Assembly: GCA_003254905.1 (NCBI GenBank)
Contig: QANU01001671.1
Span: 297,032 to 361,031 of the forward strand
Direction of reading: 5' to 3'
Source of the DNA: Nissolia schottii
Lineage: Eukaryota > Streptophyta > Magnoliopsida > Fabales > Fabaceae
Length of the DNA stretch: 64,000 nt
Position numbers and translations under genes: made by a program. Below are positions 37,886-50,889 of the stretch, one piece after another (position 1 is the stretch's first letter; every line of letters starts with the position of its first letter). The notes under the pieces are model-generated. The model did not search any database. It saw nothing but the letters and a program-made list of their open reading frames with translations, and was not told the origin of the DNA.

Positions 37886-39442
37886 TATTATACAATTCAC
37901 CCTGACTACCAAACTTACCAAGGGTAAAAACAAGGGCAAATCTATTAAGGAGAGGGTGGAGGCACATGCCCCCACTAGAATTTAGAATTTAGAATTTAGA
38001 ATTTTTGTACTAATATAGAGATGTATGTATAGTTTTGCTCTCATTATTTAATCAAACTTCCCCCACCCTCAAACAAAAATAATTATTAAAAGGAAATAAT
38101 TTATTTTTATTTTTTCACATACTCATTACACTTCGTGCATATCATACCGGAATAATTTATTCTTTAGAAAATAAGCATTATACCTTAAAATCAAACCAAA
38201 AATGGAATGCTTCAGAAGTTGATTTGCTTGACTAAATTTTATCTATCTAAATTTTCTTCTATTATGCTTTCAGCACTTGACACTCAACTTATTGTATTGT
38301 AATATTTTTACTAATTTTTCGCATTAAATGAGAATGTGATAACAATAAATGCTATGTTCCAACACTAAAGAATAAAAATACAATTGTGTCAACACTTAGA
38401 GGTACAAATCTTAATTGCTATTACAGCTTCGTTTACCACCATACCTGCTATGATGACCTGATTTGCAGTTTCAAGTGCAGCTGCAACTCATTTGCAGTCT
38501 CAATTATTTTTACTGTCTTTTTTAATGTGATAAATTAATATGAGAATGTAACAATACAACAATAAACGGATGGACTAATTTGACTTACAACTTACAATTT
38601 CAAAAATTAAAAAGTCAAATTTTAAATTTCAATGACCAAAATGCCTTGTTACACTTTCAATGACCAAACTAAACATTAGTTCATTCTTTACCCCCATAGC
38701 TTAAATGTTCTAGATTCGCCATCGGGTAGAATGAGGAATTCCTTTGCAGGTAATCAAGGCAATCCAATAGACATAACTAGGAATGGGAACAGACCAGGTT
38801 AAGCCTTTAACATGCCAAGTTTATCTCATTAATTTTTGGCCTAGACTTGACTTGTTAATTATCAAAAACTTTTTTTTCCAGCCTAGCCTGGCTTGTTTAG
38901 GAGGCTTGGCCTGGTCTGGACCCTTGTAGGCCTGCCTCTATATATATAAACCAAAACTTTGTTACCTGACTTGTTTATCATAACCTGTTACTATGACCTG
39001 TTTAATATTTAAATAAAATTTCAACATCCATAGATCAAGAATTTAATAGATTAACAAAAATCTAAATTATAACAACAATTTAATATTTAAACAAAAATTC
39101 ATGTACCAATCCAAATTCTAACTCCATATATTAAGAAAAAGGTTCTATCATCAACAATATAAATTTAAATTTTCAATAATGAAACATTTAAACACATTAC
39201 TCTAACACAAACAATTAAATAAAACACACACAAACAAGACGAGCAGTCATACTTAGTTTGTTTATTCACCTCTACACATGAGCAAGCATGTATGATTGAA
39301 TTACAATTTTTCATCTTTTAATGTGAGAATGAGAAATAAAAGAGAGATAGAGTTTTTTTAATTTAGAGTTTCTAAAAACAAAATTTAAAATAATAAAATT
39401 ATATTAATAAATATATTTACATAAAATATCACAAAGTTATAT

Positions 39443-39500
39443 TAGCCTAATAGTTAAGACATTGTCTTGATATGTTGATTATCTCCGGTTCAAATCCCAG
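39443..39500 (+). other. tRNA-like relic or SINE head
   Basis: TAGCCTAATAGTTAAGAC resembles a polymerase III A box, and GGTTCAAATCC (39487-39497) is a B box about 33 bases further on. The flanks do not pair into an acceptor stem, so this is not a working tRNA gene. A tRNA-derived SINE remnant is the likelier reading. Confidence 0.3.
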
Positions 39501-39850
39501 TGAAGATGTGTTTAATAGGCCTAATAGTCTCTTGTAATGGCCTAAACCTGCCCTTTTACGGGACATAACAATCATAATGAACCAGAAGTAAGCCAACAGA
39601 GCCGGTAATGGATTGTAAATATAATACTATAATCATTCGCGTGATCCAGGCCCAACTACAAACTTTCATTCTACATAGTGGAGAAACCGAAAGGAAAAAT
39701 TAATATGGTTTGTCCACTATAATCAATTTGCTATACTAGTTGAATTCCTCCTCCATCTATGCCCATTCTAGGTGGATTTAACTTCTGTTTGGGTCGGGGT
39801 TTGGGATTGGTTATGAATATAAATAATAAATCTACCGAACCTAATAACAA

Positions 39851-42369
39851 TCACCCTGAAAACATGGCTACTACCAAACTCACTGCCATGAAAGCAATAT
39901 AGAGGCCTACCAGACAGAATCCCCAAAGCCTAGGCACACGGAATCTGCACCAAGTGATCACCAGGAGAGACCCCATAAGGCTTACAAGAAGGAACACAAA
40001 TGCAAGCACGATACCAATGTGGAAATTAAGCACATAGGCTTTAGGATAAATATTGGCTGTCTGAATCACCAAAGCTGATCCAAGGCCAACAAGCATGTTA
40101 AACATTGGTCCAGCAAAACATCCAGCCATTGCCATTGCCGGATGACCGGCTTTAGCGACTGCAACATCGGCGACGAGATCCCCCACCGAATTTCCCCATG
40201 CCAGCACCGTTAGACCAAGGAGTGATGGTGGCAGTTTCAGAAGAATTCCCAGAGCTTCCAGGCAGTTAACCAGTTCTCCAGCCGTAGTAGATATCCAAAA
40301 CACACTCATAACAAATGCTATGACAACCACAAACAATTGCTCGGTCTTCGGGGGTTCTTTTTCCATTACAAAATGAAGAAATGCAAGAGAGAAGCTTGTC
40401 ATGAGCACTACTGACCAGAGGGGGAAATGAGTGCTAGGGAGGAGGAAAACTATGGGATGATTAAATGACATAAATGAGTTGCAGGCATACAAGAGAGCTA
40501 GTGGACACAGAGCAATATTGGCCGATGCATAAAATCTGTTCCATTGTGACGGTGCCGGTTGGGGGATTGTCAATTTTAAGAGAGTTGAGACAGGAAGCTC
40601 CCATACTTTAGAAATCTGTAAACACAGAGAAAAGGATAAGTCAGGAAGATAACCTCAAGTAGAATCATATTATCAGATTTGCCCATATTATTTTGAACAC
40701 GAGAACCACGCAATATACTATGCTGATTTTATTTTTTAAGAGAGATGTAAGAAATATTATTGAACAAAACCAAATAGTTATTATCAAGTCAAGAATGATC
40801 ATGGAGTCATCGGTCTAATTAGTCCAACTGTTTACCAAAACAAAATTTCAATCAGTCATCACTACCACCTCCTTTCCTGCATTAGTAATTTTGTCATTAT
40901 TCTCGTTGTTTCCCCCATTTTGTAAAATTTCACACACAAGCTTCTAAGCATGTCTTGTTTCCTTCCAAATTCGAACTCTCTTCATATTTTCCTTTCTAGA
41001 ACTTCAGAAAGATATCACCAAAACTAGTATATGAAAACATGAAACGTGGTAAAATAAGTGGACTTTGTTATGCTAGAACAGAGTGTTTTGAAAATGAAGA
41101 GGAGTCTCAAATGTTATTATACAAGGAAACTTCTGTTCTTTCATACCCAATGCAGCAAGGCAATTTCAGTGACGGTAAACAAGTTAAGGAACCAAACTTC
41201 TATTAGGCTGAAACCACAAGAAAATGGAATGCAGTCACTCAAGGATTGGGACTAAATCACGATTGTGTTGAGTTAGAGACACAAAACTCAAAAGTTAAAT
41301 GCATGAAGTCCCATGAAAATGGAAAATTACCATTCATACGTGACATTAAACAGTACTACAACTACCCATCGATTACCATAAGAACACCAAAACACCTATA
41401 TGTGCAACTATAATTCTGAGACTCATAATATAGACACAACATGAAAACATTAAATTAAATTACACTACATTCCATATCTAAGCTAGCAAAAAAACGGTCA
41501 ACAAAAAAACAAAGCCAATTGAAACATACCAATTCGAAAGCTCCACGCAATCCAGAACTGCGTTTCTCATCCTCCATAGATCCCGAAACCTTGGCGTCGC
41601 CATCCACCGCCGTGGCAACCGATTCCTTCTGTCCCTCAAGATCTGCGGACGCACTCCCACCCTTCTCCCTTCGGTTTCCCACTCCCAAGTCCATGTAGAA
41701 CACAAACCCTACGAAGAACAGGTAAAACCCTACAAATCCAATCGCCTGCCAAAGGAAGATCTCGGCGCTGAGGTACACGTAGAAGAGGAACATCGCGGCC
41801 GTCAGGTAGAACAGCACGTCCCTCACGAACGGGGCGGGATCGACGGAGAACGGCGCGGCGTAGATGGCGACGAACCCGACGACGAGGGCGGAGACGAAGG
41901 TTCCGGCGGAGAGGATGGCGCCGAGGCCGGTGCGGTAGTGGCCGGAGCGGAGGGCGGCGAGGGAGGAGAAGACGTCGGGGGAGCCGTTGCCGAGGGCTAG
42001 GAGGGTGACGGCGGCCATGGAGGGGGAGAGGTTGAGGTGAGAGGCGAGGTTGGTGGTGACTGGGGAGAAGTGGTGCTGGGCGGTGTTGATGAGGATATAG
42101 AAGTGGAGGAGGAGGAGGAGGGAGAGGGAGGGGATGGAGAGGAGGGGGTTGCCGGAGAAGAGGCAGTGGTAGTTGAGGATGCCGCCATTGGAGGAGCAGG
42201 AGGAGGTTGTTGTGGCGGCGGTTAGAAGAGACCTGCGGGGATTAGGGGTGAAGAGGGAAGGGGAGGAGGGTAGGTTTATGAAAAAGAAGAGCAAGATTAG
42301 GAGGAGTGTGATGGCGAGTGAGATTGAGAGTGAGAGTGATGAAGAGGAAGGCGAGAGAGTGAAGGCCAT
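39851..42369 (-). CDS. cation/calcium exchanger, CCX5-like (NCX family)
   Basis: Two exons, 41530-42369 and 39851-40615, encode 534 residues. After a hydrophobic N-terminal segment and a Ser/Thr-rich loop, about a dozen membrane segments form two inverted halves. The alpha-1 repeat has ALGNGSPDVFSSL (GNG..D at 127-132) and the alpha-2 repeat AWGNSVGDLVADVA (GNS.GD at 421-426). These residues line the ion path in sodium/calcium exchanger-like proteins. The long charged loop between halves (NRREKGGSASADLEGQKES...) is cytosolic and probably regulatory. Plant CCX proteins move sodium, potassium or calcium across endomembranes or the plasma membrane; the ion cannot be told from sequence. The block pattern resembles Arabidopsis CCX5. 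Exon 1 is GC-rich against its surroundings, and the single intron is about 0.9 kb. Confidence 0.94.
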
Positions 42370-43593
42370 TCCAATGCCATTCCTCTTTGTGCGATCTATT
42401 ACTACAACCCCCTGCTACTAGGCCCTCCATTTCCGCGTTTTTTGCTTTTAGATTTTATTTTTTCCAAACCATTATTTAAGAGTTGTGTTAATTAACAAAA
42501 ATAAAAAATTGTTATATGAACTCATTTAATAAAAAAAAGTATTTTAAAATGAGAATTTTGTTTTAGATAATAAAATAAATAATTTTACGGTTAAATTATT
42601 AAAATGAGTTATGAAACTTATATCTATAAACTATCTACTATTAGATAAAATTTCAATAGAGTATATACTATATTCAAAGTTCATCAATGGCAAAGAAGAA
42701 AATCTTAAGTGAATTTCTTATCATATGGTGTAAAGTGTGATCTCTCACTATTAATTAATAAAGTGAGTTTCAAATATGACTAAAGCAATAAGAAAAAAAC
42801 CAATAGTAAAAAATCACACTTACAACACATGATAAATAATTCATCTCAGAGAATCTTATGCCAAATTAGTACGAATATCATTTTTATAAAACGATTCTTC
42901 TCGAACTATTGATCTCCTTGTTACTTCTACAAATTATCATATGAGAGCATACTATGATGATATATCGGTAATTTAGTAGTTTGATAATCTTTTTTTAAAA
43001 ATACACTCAAGACAATGAGGTTTATAGTCACTTCTAGTTCTTACCAAAAAAAAATAGTCATTCTAGTTAAACCTATTTTCCTGATTCCATTACCCTACGG
43101 AACAGAGAAAATGACATCTACGTTGTAATTACTAATTAGTTTCAAGTTATGATCCAATTAAACCGTAAACAAGTTTTTGTAAATCTTCTGGTAAGATATA
43201 TCACAGAATTACATGAAGTCATCATTCTAGCGGACAATTGGTATTTTAGTTCTTTGTTGAAGCGTTCCCGCCTGCTGCCGTTACAAAGCTGTTATTATCA
43301 CACCAAGTTTTAACAACTAGAAAATTATGTCATAATTTCCAACTCTTCAGGGGGGTAACAATGGCCAAGTAATTTCAACAGCCAAATGGGTCACATAAAA
43401 ATCTTCAGACCAAGGCAAGAGACAATTCAAGACCACAAGAAAAATTCGGATGTTCAAGTATTCAACAGCTATTCATTTCCAATTTACCGACGAGCTCCTT
43501 TCCCTGATTCTAGTTCTTTGAGCTAACCCTCTATATCCGTTATAGAAAAAGGCTATAAAGTTACAGCAACAACATTAACAAGACAAGAATGCA
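42370..43593. other. spacer between cation exchanger promoter and signal peptidase gene
   Basis: AT-rich sequence with the promoter of the minus-strand exchanger and the 3' untranslated region of the next minus-strand gene. No gene or clear element is seen. Confidence 0.5.
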
Positions 43594-46500
43594 TCATCTA
43601 TACTCCTGTGGCAAACGGTATCCTGGCATGACTATTTTGTTTGCAAACATTTTGCCAGTCTTTGGCATAACATGCCAGTGCATAGTCAGGTTAAATTCTT
43701 TCCCACGCAAATTGCTTCCCTGGACATGAACAAAATGGCAATATTAAGACCTAAAGAAATCTAAAGTAAACCATAATAGTCAATAGTCATAACATTCTCA
43801 AGAGTCGTATACCTGGTCAATGAAGCGGTACTTGTTTGAAGTATGAATCCAAAACTTTGCATGCTCTTTAGAGGGAATGATGCCATCCCAAAGGGATATC
43901 TGTAAAGGGCATCTCAAGAACTTAAGCAAAAATCTATAACACACAACATACCAAAGCTTGATATGTAATTGATAGCAGAGAGGCAGCATAACATGCAATG
44001 GCGTAGCTATCCTAGTGACATGAATAGTGTAAACAAACTCCCAAGCCCTACAACTGCCTCCCCAATGAAAATTCTAGATTCATTGACCCACTACAACTAT
44101 GGCTTTCTTTTATTCTTTCCTTTTAAATAGAGCCGGCAAACTTACAAGTTAAATGTTTCTAGTTCAATTCATACCTGATTCAACACATTCTTTGGGGTTT
44201 CGTATTCAGCAGCTAGAAAAACAAAAACCTGCAAGCATATAAAGAGGCAAAACTAAGTCCCACATCATCCTGAAATTTTAACCTTAAACTGTTTAGGATA
44301 ATTGATCAGAAATTAGGATTCCATTATTTGCAATATTAAGCAGTTACACTTCCACGGAGATAGATTTTGCATACAACATAAAAATCCAAAGAAGGGCAAG
44401 AATAGAAATACTCAAATATATATTTCAGAAACTGAAACAAGATATAACAGCAGGTAAATCTTCTTGAACATTAAGATGGGAAAAACAGGGGAAGAGCTGG
44501 CAAAATTGACAATTGAACAAGACTCGCATCACATCTTAATTCATTATTAATTTTACCCAGTCCTCCCATTTAACTTCCTATCTTGAGCACCCATACTTTT
44601 TATTTTAAGAACCTAAGGATGAAAAGAAAAAAAATTCCAAAATAAAAAGAAACAGATCATATTGAATAATGAAAATTCTAGCCAAGAAACCTGTTTTGTG
44701 TTCCACGTGAATAGAGACTGTAAATCAGCTGATATATTCAGTGTCATGCTGACCTGCAATAAAAATTCTTTCCATTTCAGATTTGAAAAATGAATAGAGA
44801 TGATGTGTGAATATCCGAGAGAAAGACATCAGCAGTGAGGTTTTTTTAAGACAGAATATGACATTAATAACAATGTCATATGCTGCTAGAAATTCAGAGC
44901 AGGTGCAGAGAAGAAATTGGATGAATCATGTATACAATCCAAACACAGTATATAATATGGTAAAAGCTAGATCTTTTGGATAGCAAGTAGCACGACGTAA
45001 GAAATTAACCTTTTTTTTACATGATAGGCCAGTTTAAATTGCCTTCTATGGACCTGAACCATTTTGATGATTGCAAATTCCAATGATTCCGGGCTTTGTT
45101 CTTGATTAGTTTCAAGTATGTACAAGTATCACACTATACTTGCATGTTGTATTTTGTATGTAAAACATATGGACATCCAGAAAGAATTCAAGCAATGACA
45201 AAGGAAAAGCTACAAATACAGAGGGACTTTTTGGAGACTTCAATACACGTTCTTCATCAAATTTACATTCACTAGACACATAGGTAAAAATAAATAAATC
45301 AGAAATTAAGTCATTAAATCACAGTATGAATTTTCATTTTAAAATTTAAATAACACGGCATTGATAATATTCATACTCATGATTATAAGTATCCCAAGTC
45401 CTAAGAACTAGAAATTTTATCAGACCTCATCATGGACAGACATGTTAACCATTTCACTATCACAGCGATTGCACATCCCAAATCTGTTTGCAAGTTTTAT
45501 CAATCCGTAAATTTGGTTCATTTTAGGTGAGATGAAAACCTACCAAGATTTTAACGAGGAAACATTCAACCAGTAACATACTTTTGTAAAACCTCCTAGT
45601 AACACAATGAACTTGGTAAGATTTAAGACCAGGAGGTCTAGAAAACTATTCAACTGCTACAGAGCTGTGTTCTTTTCACAGTTTCATGAGTTACTCCGTA
45701 AAACGTTTGATACTGAAAGACCGGTGACTATGAATATTCATTTATTCAGCATTATTATGAAAATTGCTCCAAATATAAATTTATTGAAGAGTTCCACTAA
45801 TCCGTTCTGGTCTCCACCACATCCAGATTAACTTAACTGCTCACACAATCCCAGCAGAGTATGTTAACAACTGTTCACAGATACAGTTGACACTCTAGAA
45901 AGTTTTAACAGGCAAACGGCGCCTTCAATTTGGAATAAATTCACTCATTCTCCTTCACTTCATTTCAACACGTTCCCTTATTCAGACCTTTCTCATACGA
46001 CATAACAACCCAATCTACCAATAAAATTACCCTGCCTGCTATGTTCTAACAAAAGATCACTCAGCAGCAACTTTAAGCATTAAAGACGGAACTACTTAGA
46101 TCTTTTCCTCTACCTCAAAAGCCTGAACAAGCAGCAAAAGTTGCTTAATAGATATAAGACGATTAGTATTGCCATGATGTTACTTGCAGAATAAACTGCC
46201 CAAACTACAACAATCGCACCGAATTCGTTACCAAGCGTAGATTATAACAAAAAGATGAAACAGAATTAAAAAATCATTTGTTAAATTGCCCAGTCTACAA
46301 CGAAAAATGGACAAGATTATTGCATTTAAACCCTATCCTAAATCTGAAACAGGTTCCAGCTGCAATACCGATTAACCAGCACGGCAGTTTTCGAATAAAT
46401 GGAAGTGGAATGCCAAGGAAACATCAAGATCAGAAAGGAACAAGAAATACCTCGTCGTTCCCGTTGGGCTGTTTCTGAAACCAGTTAATATTCAACACCT

Positions 46501-46752
46501 AAATCGGAATACACACCAAAAATAAAAATAAAAAATCAAATGATGCAAAAATAGTTGAGGTACGGATCCGTAAAAGAGAAAAAGGTTAAAAGATAAGGAG
46601 GGAAAACGAGAAAGCGAGGGAGAGACCTGGACTTGGGAAGCGGGAGAGGGGGAGTTGAGATTGTCGGAGAAAGAGGCCATGGCGCACATAAGGGCGAGAA
46701 TGGTGATGGCGAAGGTGAGAACAGCGTTGGCTCTGTAACCGAACGAATGCAT
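43594..46752 (-). CDS. signal peptidase complex subunit 3 (SPC22/23)
   Basis: Six small exons, 46627-46752, 46451-46498, 44691-44753, 44175-44228, 43813-43899 and 43594-43719, encode 167 residues, the same length as the Arabidopsis subunit. The protein is a type II ER membrane protein of the complex that removes signal peptides in the ER lumen. A short cytosolic N-terminus (MHSFGYRAN) precedes one membrane segment (about 9-28) and a lumenal domain with [42 protein letters not shown] and the closing [16 protein letters not shown]. The N-glycosylation site NLT near the end is conserved in the family. All junctions are phase 0. Intron 2 is about 1.7 kb. Confidence 0.96.
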
Positions 46753-46813
46753 TTTGGATGGAGTAGCAGCACTGCGCTCTCTCTGTTACTTGTTGGATCA
46801 AATCAAACGAGGA

Positions 46814-46854
46814 TGAGAGAGAGAGAGAGAGGAGGAGGAGGAGGAGGAGGAGGG
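46814..46854. repeat. compound (GA)n(GGA)n microsatellite in the SPC3 leader
   Basis: GA repeats run into about eight GGA triplets 60-100 bases upstream of the signal peptidase subunit start codon. On the transcribed strand this is a CT/CCT tract, common in plant leaders. Confidence 0.9.
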
Positions 46855-46859
46855 GAGCA

Positions 46860-49800
46860 GTAGTGGGAAGACTGGCATTGAGTACTGGAGGACTATTTTA
46901 CGTTCCTCATTTCCTGCTCTCTCATTGGATCGAACACGTCCTCGGTGGGGTCACCCCTCAATGGCCCTCAATCAATCTTTTTCTTTTCTTTTTGAAGTAA
47001 GATATTTTCGTTAAATATTTTAAGAGAATAATATTCTGATTCAATCAATTTTATTTTATTAGTAAATATATTTGACTTCACGTATATCACTTTAAAAGTA
47101 ATGCGTATAAAAATTTTGTTAGATGATATCTTAATTATATCAAAATTAAATTTAAAAAATAAAGAAATTATCATATAAAATAATTTTTCTAAAATCAAGG
47201 TATGAGAAAAATATTGAACTTTAGACGGCAAGAATTCTTGCAATAGCTTTATTTTATTTTTCAACAAAATCACACTCTAGTTAATGTAATTTGAGTTAGG
47301 TCAAACTTGCTTGTCCATTGCCTTTGGCATATTCTTATGAATCTCAAGAAATATTTCCGAAAATTATCAATATTAAACCAACAAAGTTTTTAAAATATCT
47401 AAAAATGACATTCTCCAAAAATGTGATTCACTAAAATATAATTTCTAACCCTAAAACGGATGTCTCCTTAGATAAATATATTCCGATTAATGAAAAAACA
47501 TTTTTAACTTTAGTTTTTTTTTTTTTTTGTTAGGATTGTAACACTAGTTTTTAATTTTCTGTAACTGAATTAGGCATTATAGACCAAAAAAAAAAAGTGA
47601 CCTACATTAAATATACTTATTGAATTTTTGCTAATAAGTGCTTTTTAAAGTACTACTTATTAACATTGCACAAAGAAAATGTAGTTGTCAAAATGCTAAA
47701 TGCGGAATGTTCGAAAAAAAAATTGTGTTGTTAATGCATTAAAAGTTTAAATTTTTTCTTCTTGAATAAAATTTTTATTAATTTTGTTTTCCTAACGAGT
47801 GCTTCAAGAAAGAAAAATTCATATTTGTTTAGTAAATAAATGTTAGCAGAATCTAAAACATCAAGCAGTATGTTACCATGAAAGGCTTTGATAACTTAAA
47901 AAAATTATTGAAAACAGCTATATAAATCCCGAACAGTTGTAAAATTTTAATTATTATTATTTTTTAACCAAATTGTCTTGCCTTTGTTTGGGATGCTGAC
48001 TCTATGTGAGGAATGGATGGATTGCCACGTTACATTTGGGAATTTGAGTGTATGGGTTTCCAGCTTGTTTGCAGTTCATTTATCATATAATTGAATTCTT
48101 ACCTCCTGAATTTTTATGGGAATTATATTAACTCATATGTTATTTATTATTAGATAAAATTTTATTAATATGTTTATTCTATTAAAATTTTATTTAATGA
48201 TAAATAAGACATGTATTGACATATTAAATTAGTCTAAATAATACTACTAATTAGTTGTTATATAGGATGTTATAAGACGTAAATGTCTTCTTGCCATAAT
48301 AATTTTTAGCATTAAACCCACGCAGGGTGTATAGCAAATCAAACTTATTTTGGTCTTATAAACTCTTGACATTTAAAAAAATAATAATTTTCTTTGAATT
48401 TTAGTTCTATGTAATCAGTTGGTTACAAAGTAAGAAAACGAATGTGTGGAAAGAATCTCTATTCATTTAACATTCAGAAGTTTATAGCATAAATTATAAC
48501 ATTTCCAATGTGCCATTTAAAAAGAGGCACTTTCCACGGACATCTTGTTTTTACTTAAAAGAGTAGGGTTTTATTTTTTAATTTTTATCACTAATTATCA
48601 AAAGACTATTTTACCCTTTATATTAAATCAAATTTTCAATCCAAACCCCCAACCCACTTTCCAACCAAACCACCACATAACACTGCTTCCATCTCCATCA
48701 CCTCACTGCCATCACTTGTCACCTCCCCCTCTCCACCACCTCGCAAACCTTCATGCCACAACCATCAACTTCCATTCATCATTGGTCACTATTATAGCCC
48801 ATACCAGCCACTGCTCCGCCGCACAGCAACCAACGACTATTCTTACTCCCGTTCCTCTCCTTTCGCGAGCGAATCGTGCTCTTCGTGAATGACCATCTAC
48901 TCCGTTTTTTCATCATCATCATTGTCACCGCATAACGCCAACAAAACAAAACTTTGCATCATCCGTCATCGTTCATCATTCATACTCTTTCTTCCTAAGC
49001 AAAAACCCACCCCTTAAAAAAAAACAAAAACAAAAATTATCACTCCCATTCAACCAAAATCACTTCCGGTCCATTTTTTCATTTTCTTCTTTCTCTTCTT
49101 CAAATTTGACCTTTCCCAGTAATCCCCCCCCCCCAAATAATTCCCCTCTTCATTTCTGCGTTTGATGCAATTCGAAAAGAAGAAGGAGAAGAAAATGTTA
49201 CCTAAGTTATAACACTTTTATCATCGCATGGTAAAGGATGAGGCACCACTCGAGGTGTATTCACACTACTCGAGTGCTGTAATCACAAAAGCTATGGAAT
49301 TGATGCATTTAAAGCATCATTCGAGTTGTGCTCACACTACTGAAACGGTGCGTCGAATTTCTGCATTATTTTGATGTCTTTTTGCGTAATTTTAGACTCT
49401 CGATAATAATAAAAAGGACCTAAATGTGTACATATTTTGTGTTTTTTAAAGAGGGGAGGCAATCCTAAAAGACTTCCAAAGTATGAAGAGGAAGGCTCCA
49501 AAGTGTGACGCTATGAGAGAGATCCCAATTCATCTCCAAGTTAAGTCTCAACTATTGGGATTTTTTATAAGTATATTTCTCAAAATATAACAAATCCTTA
49601 TAACATGCATATGATACAAGATTTACAATTGAATGGGCGACGATACTGAAATCGCCACAAGGCATGACAATTTCAGTACCATTTAAAAAAAATCTGTGAT
49701 GCACTAAAATCGCCATAGGGATGGCGATTTCAACATTCACTTGACCTGAAATCGCCACACCTGACGACGATTTAAACCACTCATTTTTTAAAAACAATTC

Positions 49801-50889
49801 TGAAATCACCCTACACTATGGAGTTTTTTGGCCCATACGTTTGTAAAATCCATATCCAATCCATTTTTTGAGCAACAACTATGTTATAAGCCATACAAAA
49901 GTTAATGCCCCCAACCATTGTTCCTCCAAGGGATTCCCTATTTTTTTCTTCTTCTTCTTCATTATGCATTAAGTCCCTTGTTAGGGTGTTGATATAATAT
50001 TTTCTTTGATGGTGTTATCATAAAATCGCTTTGTTATTCAATTTTTCTCTCGATGTTGATTAAGTCTTTATGAATTGTTCTCAAAGCTTTTAATTAACTG
50101 AAGATTAATTGAATAAATTATTGTTTTGCATGAATTTGAAAAAAGAAATGCGAGAGTGCTCCATTATAGAAACCATATGTAGAGCGATATTTTGAGAGGA
50201 ATAAACATAATTTAGGCAGTCATGTGTAGGAAATTCACAAATCATTCGTGTTTTTAATAGATTAGATCACGCTAAGAGATTGAGAGTCATTATAAGTAAA
50301 GATAATTGTTCAACCTTGAGGGAAGCTTATGAATAGGATACGAACCTGACCATTAATTAACTAGATTAATAATTGAATAAAAATGTTTTAGAATAATTGT
50401 ACGTGTTTGTCTATGAGCACGCCTGAATGTAAAATAAGTGAAGTCAATATCCCAATCTCTTTTCCTAATTTATTCTTTTCATTGTCTTAACTTAGTGTTG
50501 TTTTCTTTTATTTAATTTCATTAAAATCAAACACAATTTTATTTTTAACTATAATCAATTCCACAAAATTATTTGTTAATTAAAATTGTTTAATATTATC
50601 ACTCTTATTAGTTATACAAAGTGCAATTGCTATTTTTACAAAATTTGCAATCATCCGGTCATTCCATTGCTCTTGATGAAGATTGTAGAAGTAAAAACAT
50701 AAACATAAAAAAAAAAAAATGGTATATGCAGAAACAGCAACAACATCACTAATTCCTCACATAACAACGCGTTAAGCGTTTTTATTCAGCTCAACTGTTT
50801 TATTCCATCCTTTTATTTTATTATTAACCATAACAACAAACAGATCATGCTTAGTTAATTAAGCAGAGACCCTGCGTTCCGCTCCATCT
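46860..50889. other. gene-free region with low-complexity blocks
   Basis: AT-rich to about 48600. A CCACC/CATCACC-rich block at 48640-48900 gives long but unconvincing reading frames. From 49640 to 49820 the phrase AAATCGCC recurs (49649, 49707, 49749, and AAATCACC at 49803), with an inverted copy near 49724. This looks like a degenerate short tandem or palindromic repeat. A homopolymer C run lies near 49127. No gene is supported. Confidence 0.5.

Larger units (their letters stand above)
33656..39850. other. long AT-rich gene-free region with decayed repeats
   Basis: From 33656 to about 33850 there are degenerate GGTCGATCG/GGTGGTC tandem phrases that continue the low-complexity block interrupted by the retrotransposon. 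The rest is AT-rich. Recognisable parts are a dispersed-repeat phrase near 35911, an (AATTTAGA)n short tandem at about 37977-38003, a Stowaway-like MITE (37592-37885), a GGCCTGGCTTG-rich repeat at about 38870-38940 and a tRNA-like relic (about 39443-39500). Short reading frames at 35414, 36626 and 36938 have no family resemblance. Confidence 0.5.

Noticed and set aside
42037-42421. Glu/Gly-rich plus-strand frames
   Set aside because: Antisense shadows of the GC-rich first exon of the cation exchanger.
48545-48892. 115-codon Pro/His/Ser-rich frame
   Set aside because: A by-product of the CCACC/CATCACC low-complexity block. No domain, and similar blocks occur at 61310-61460.
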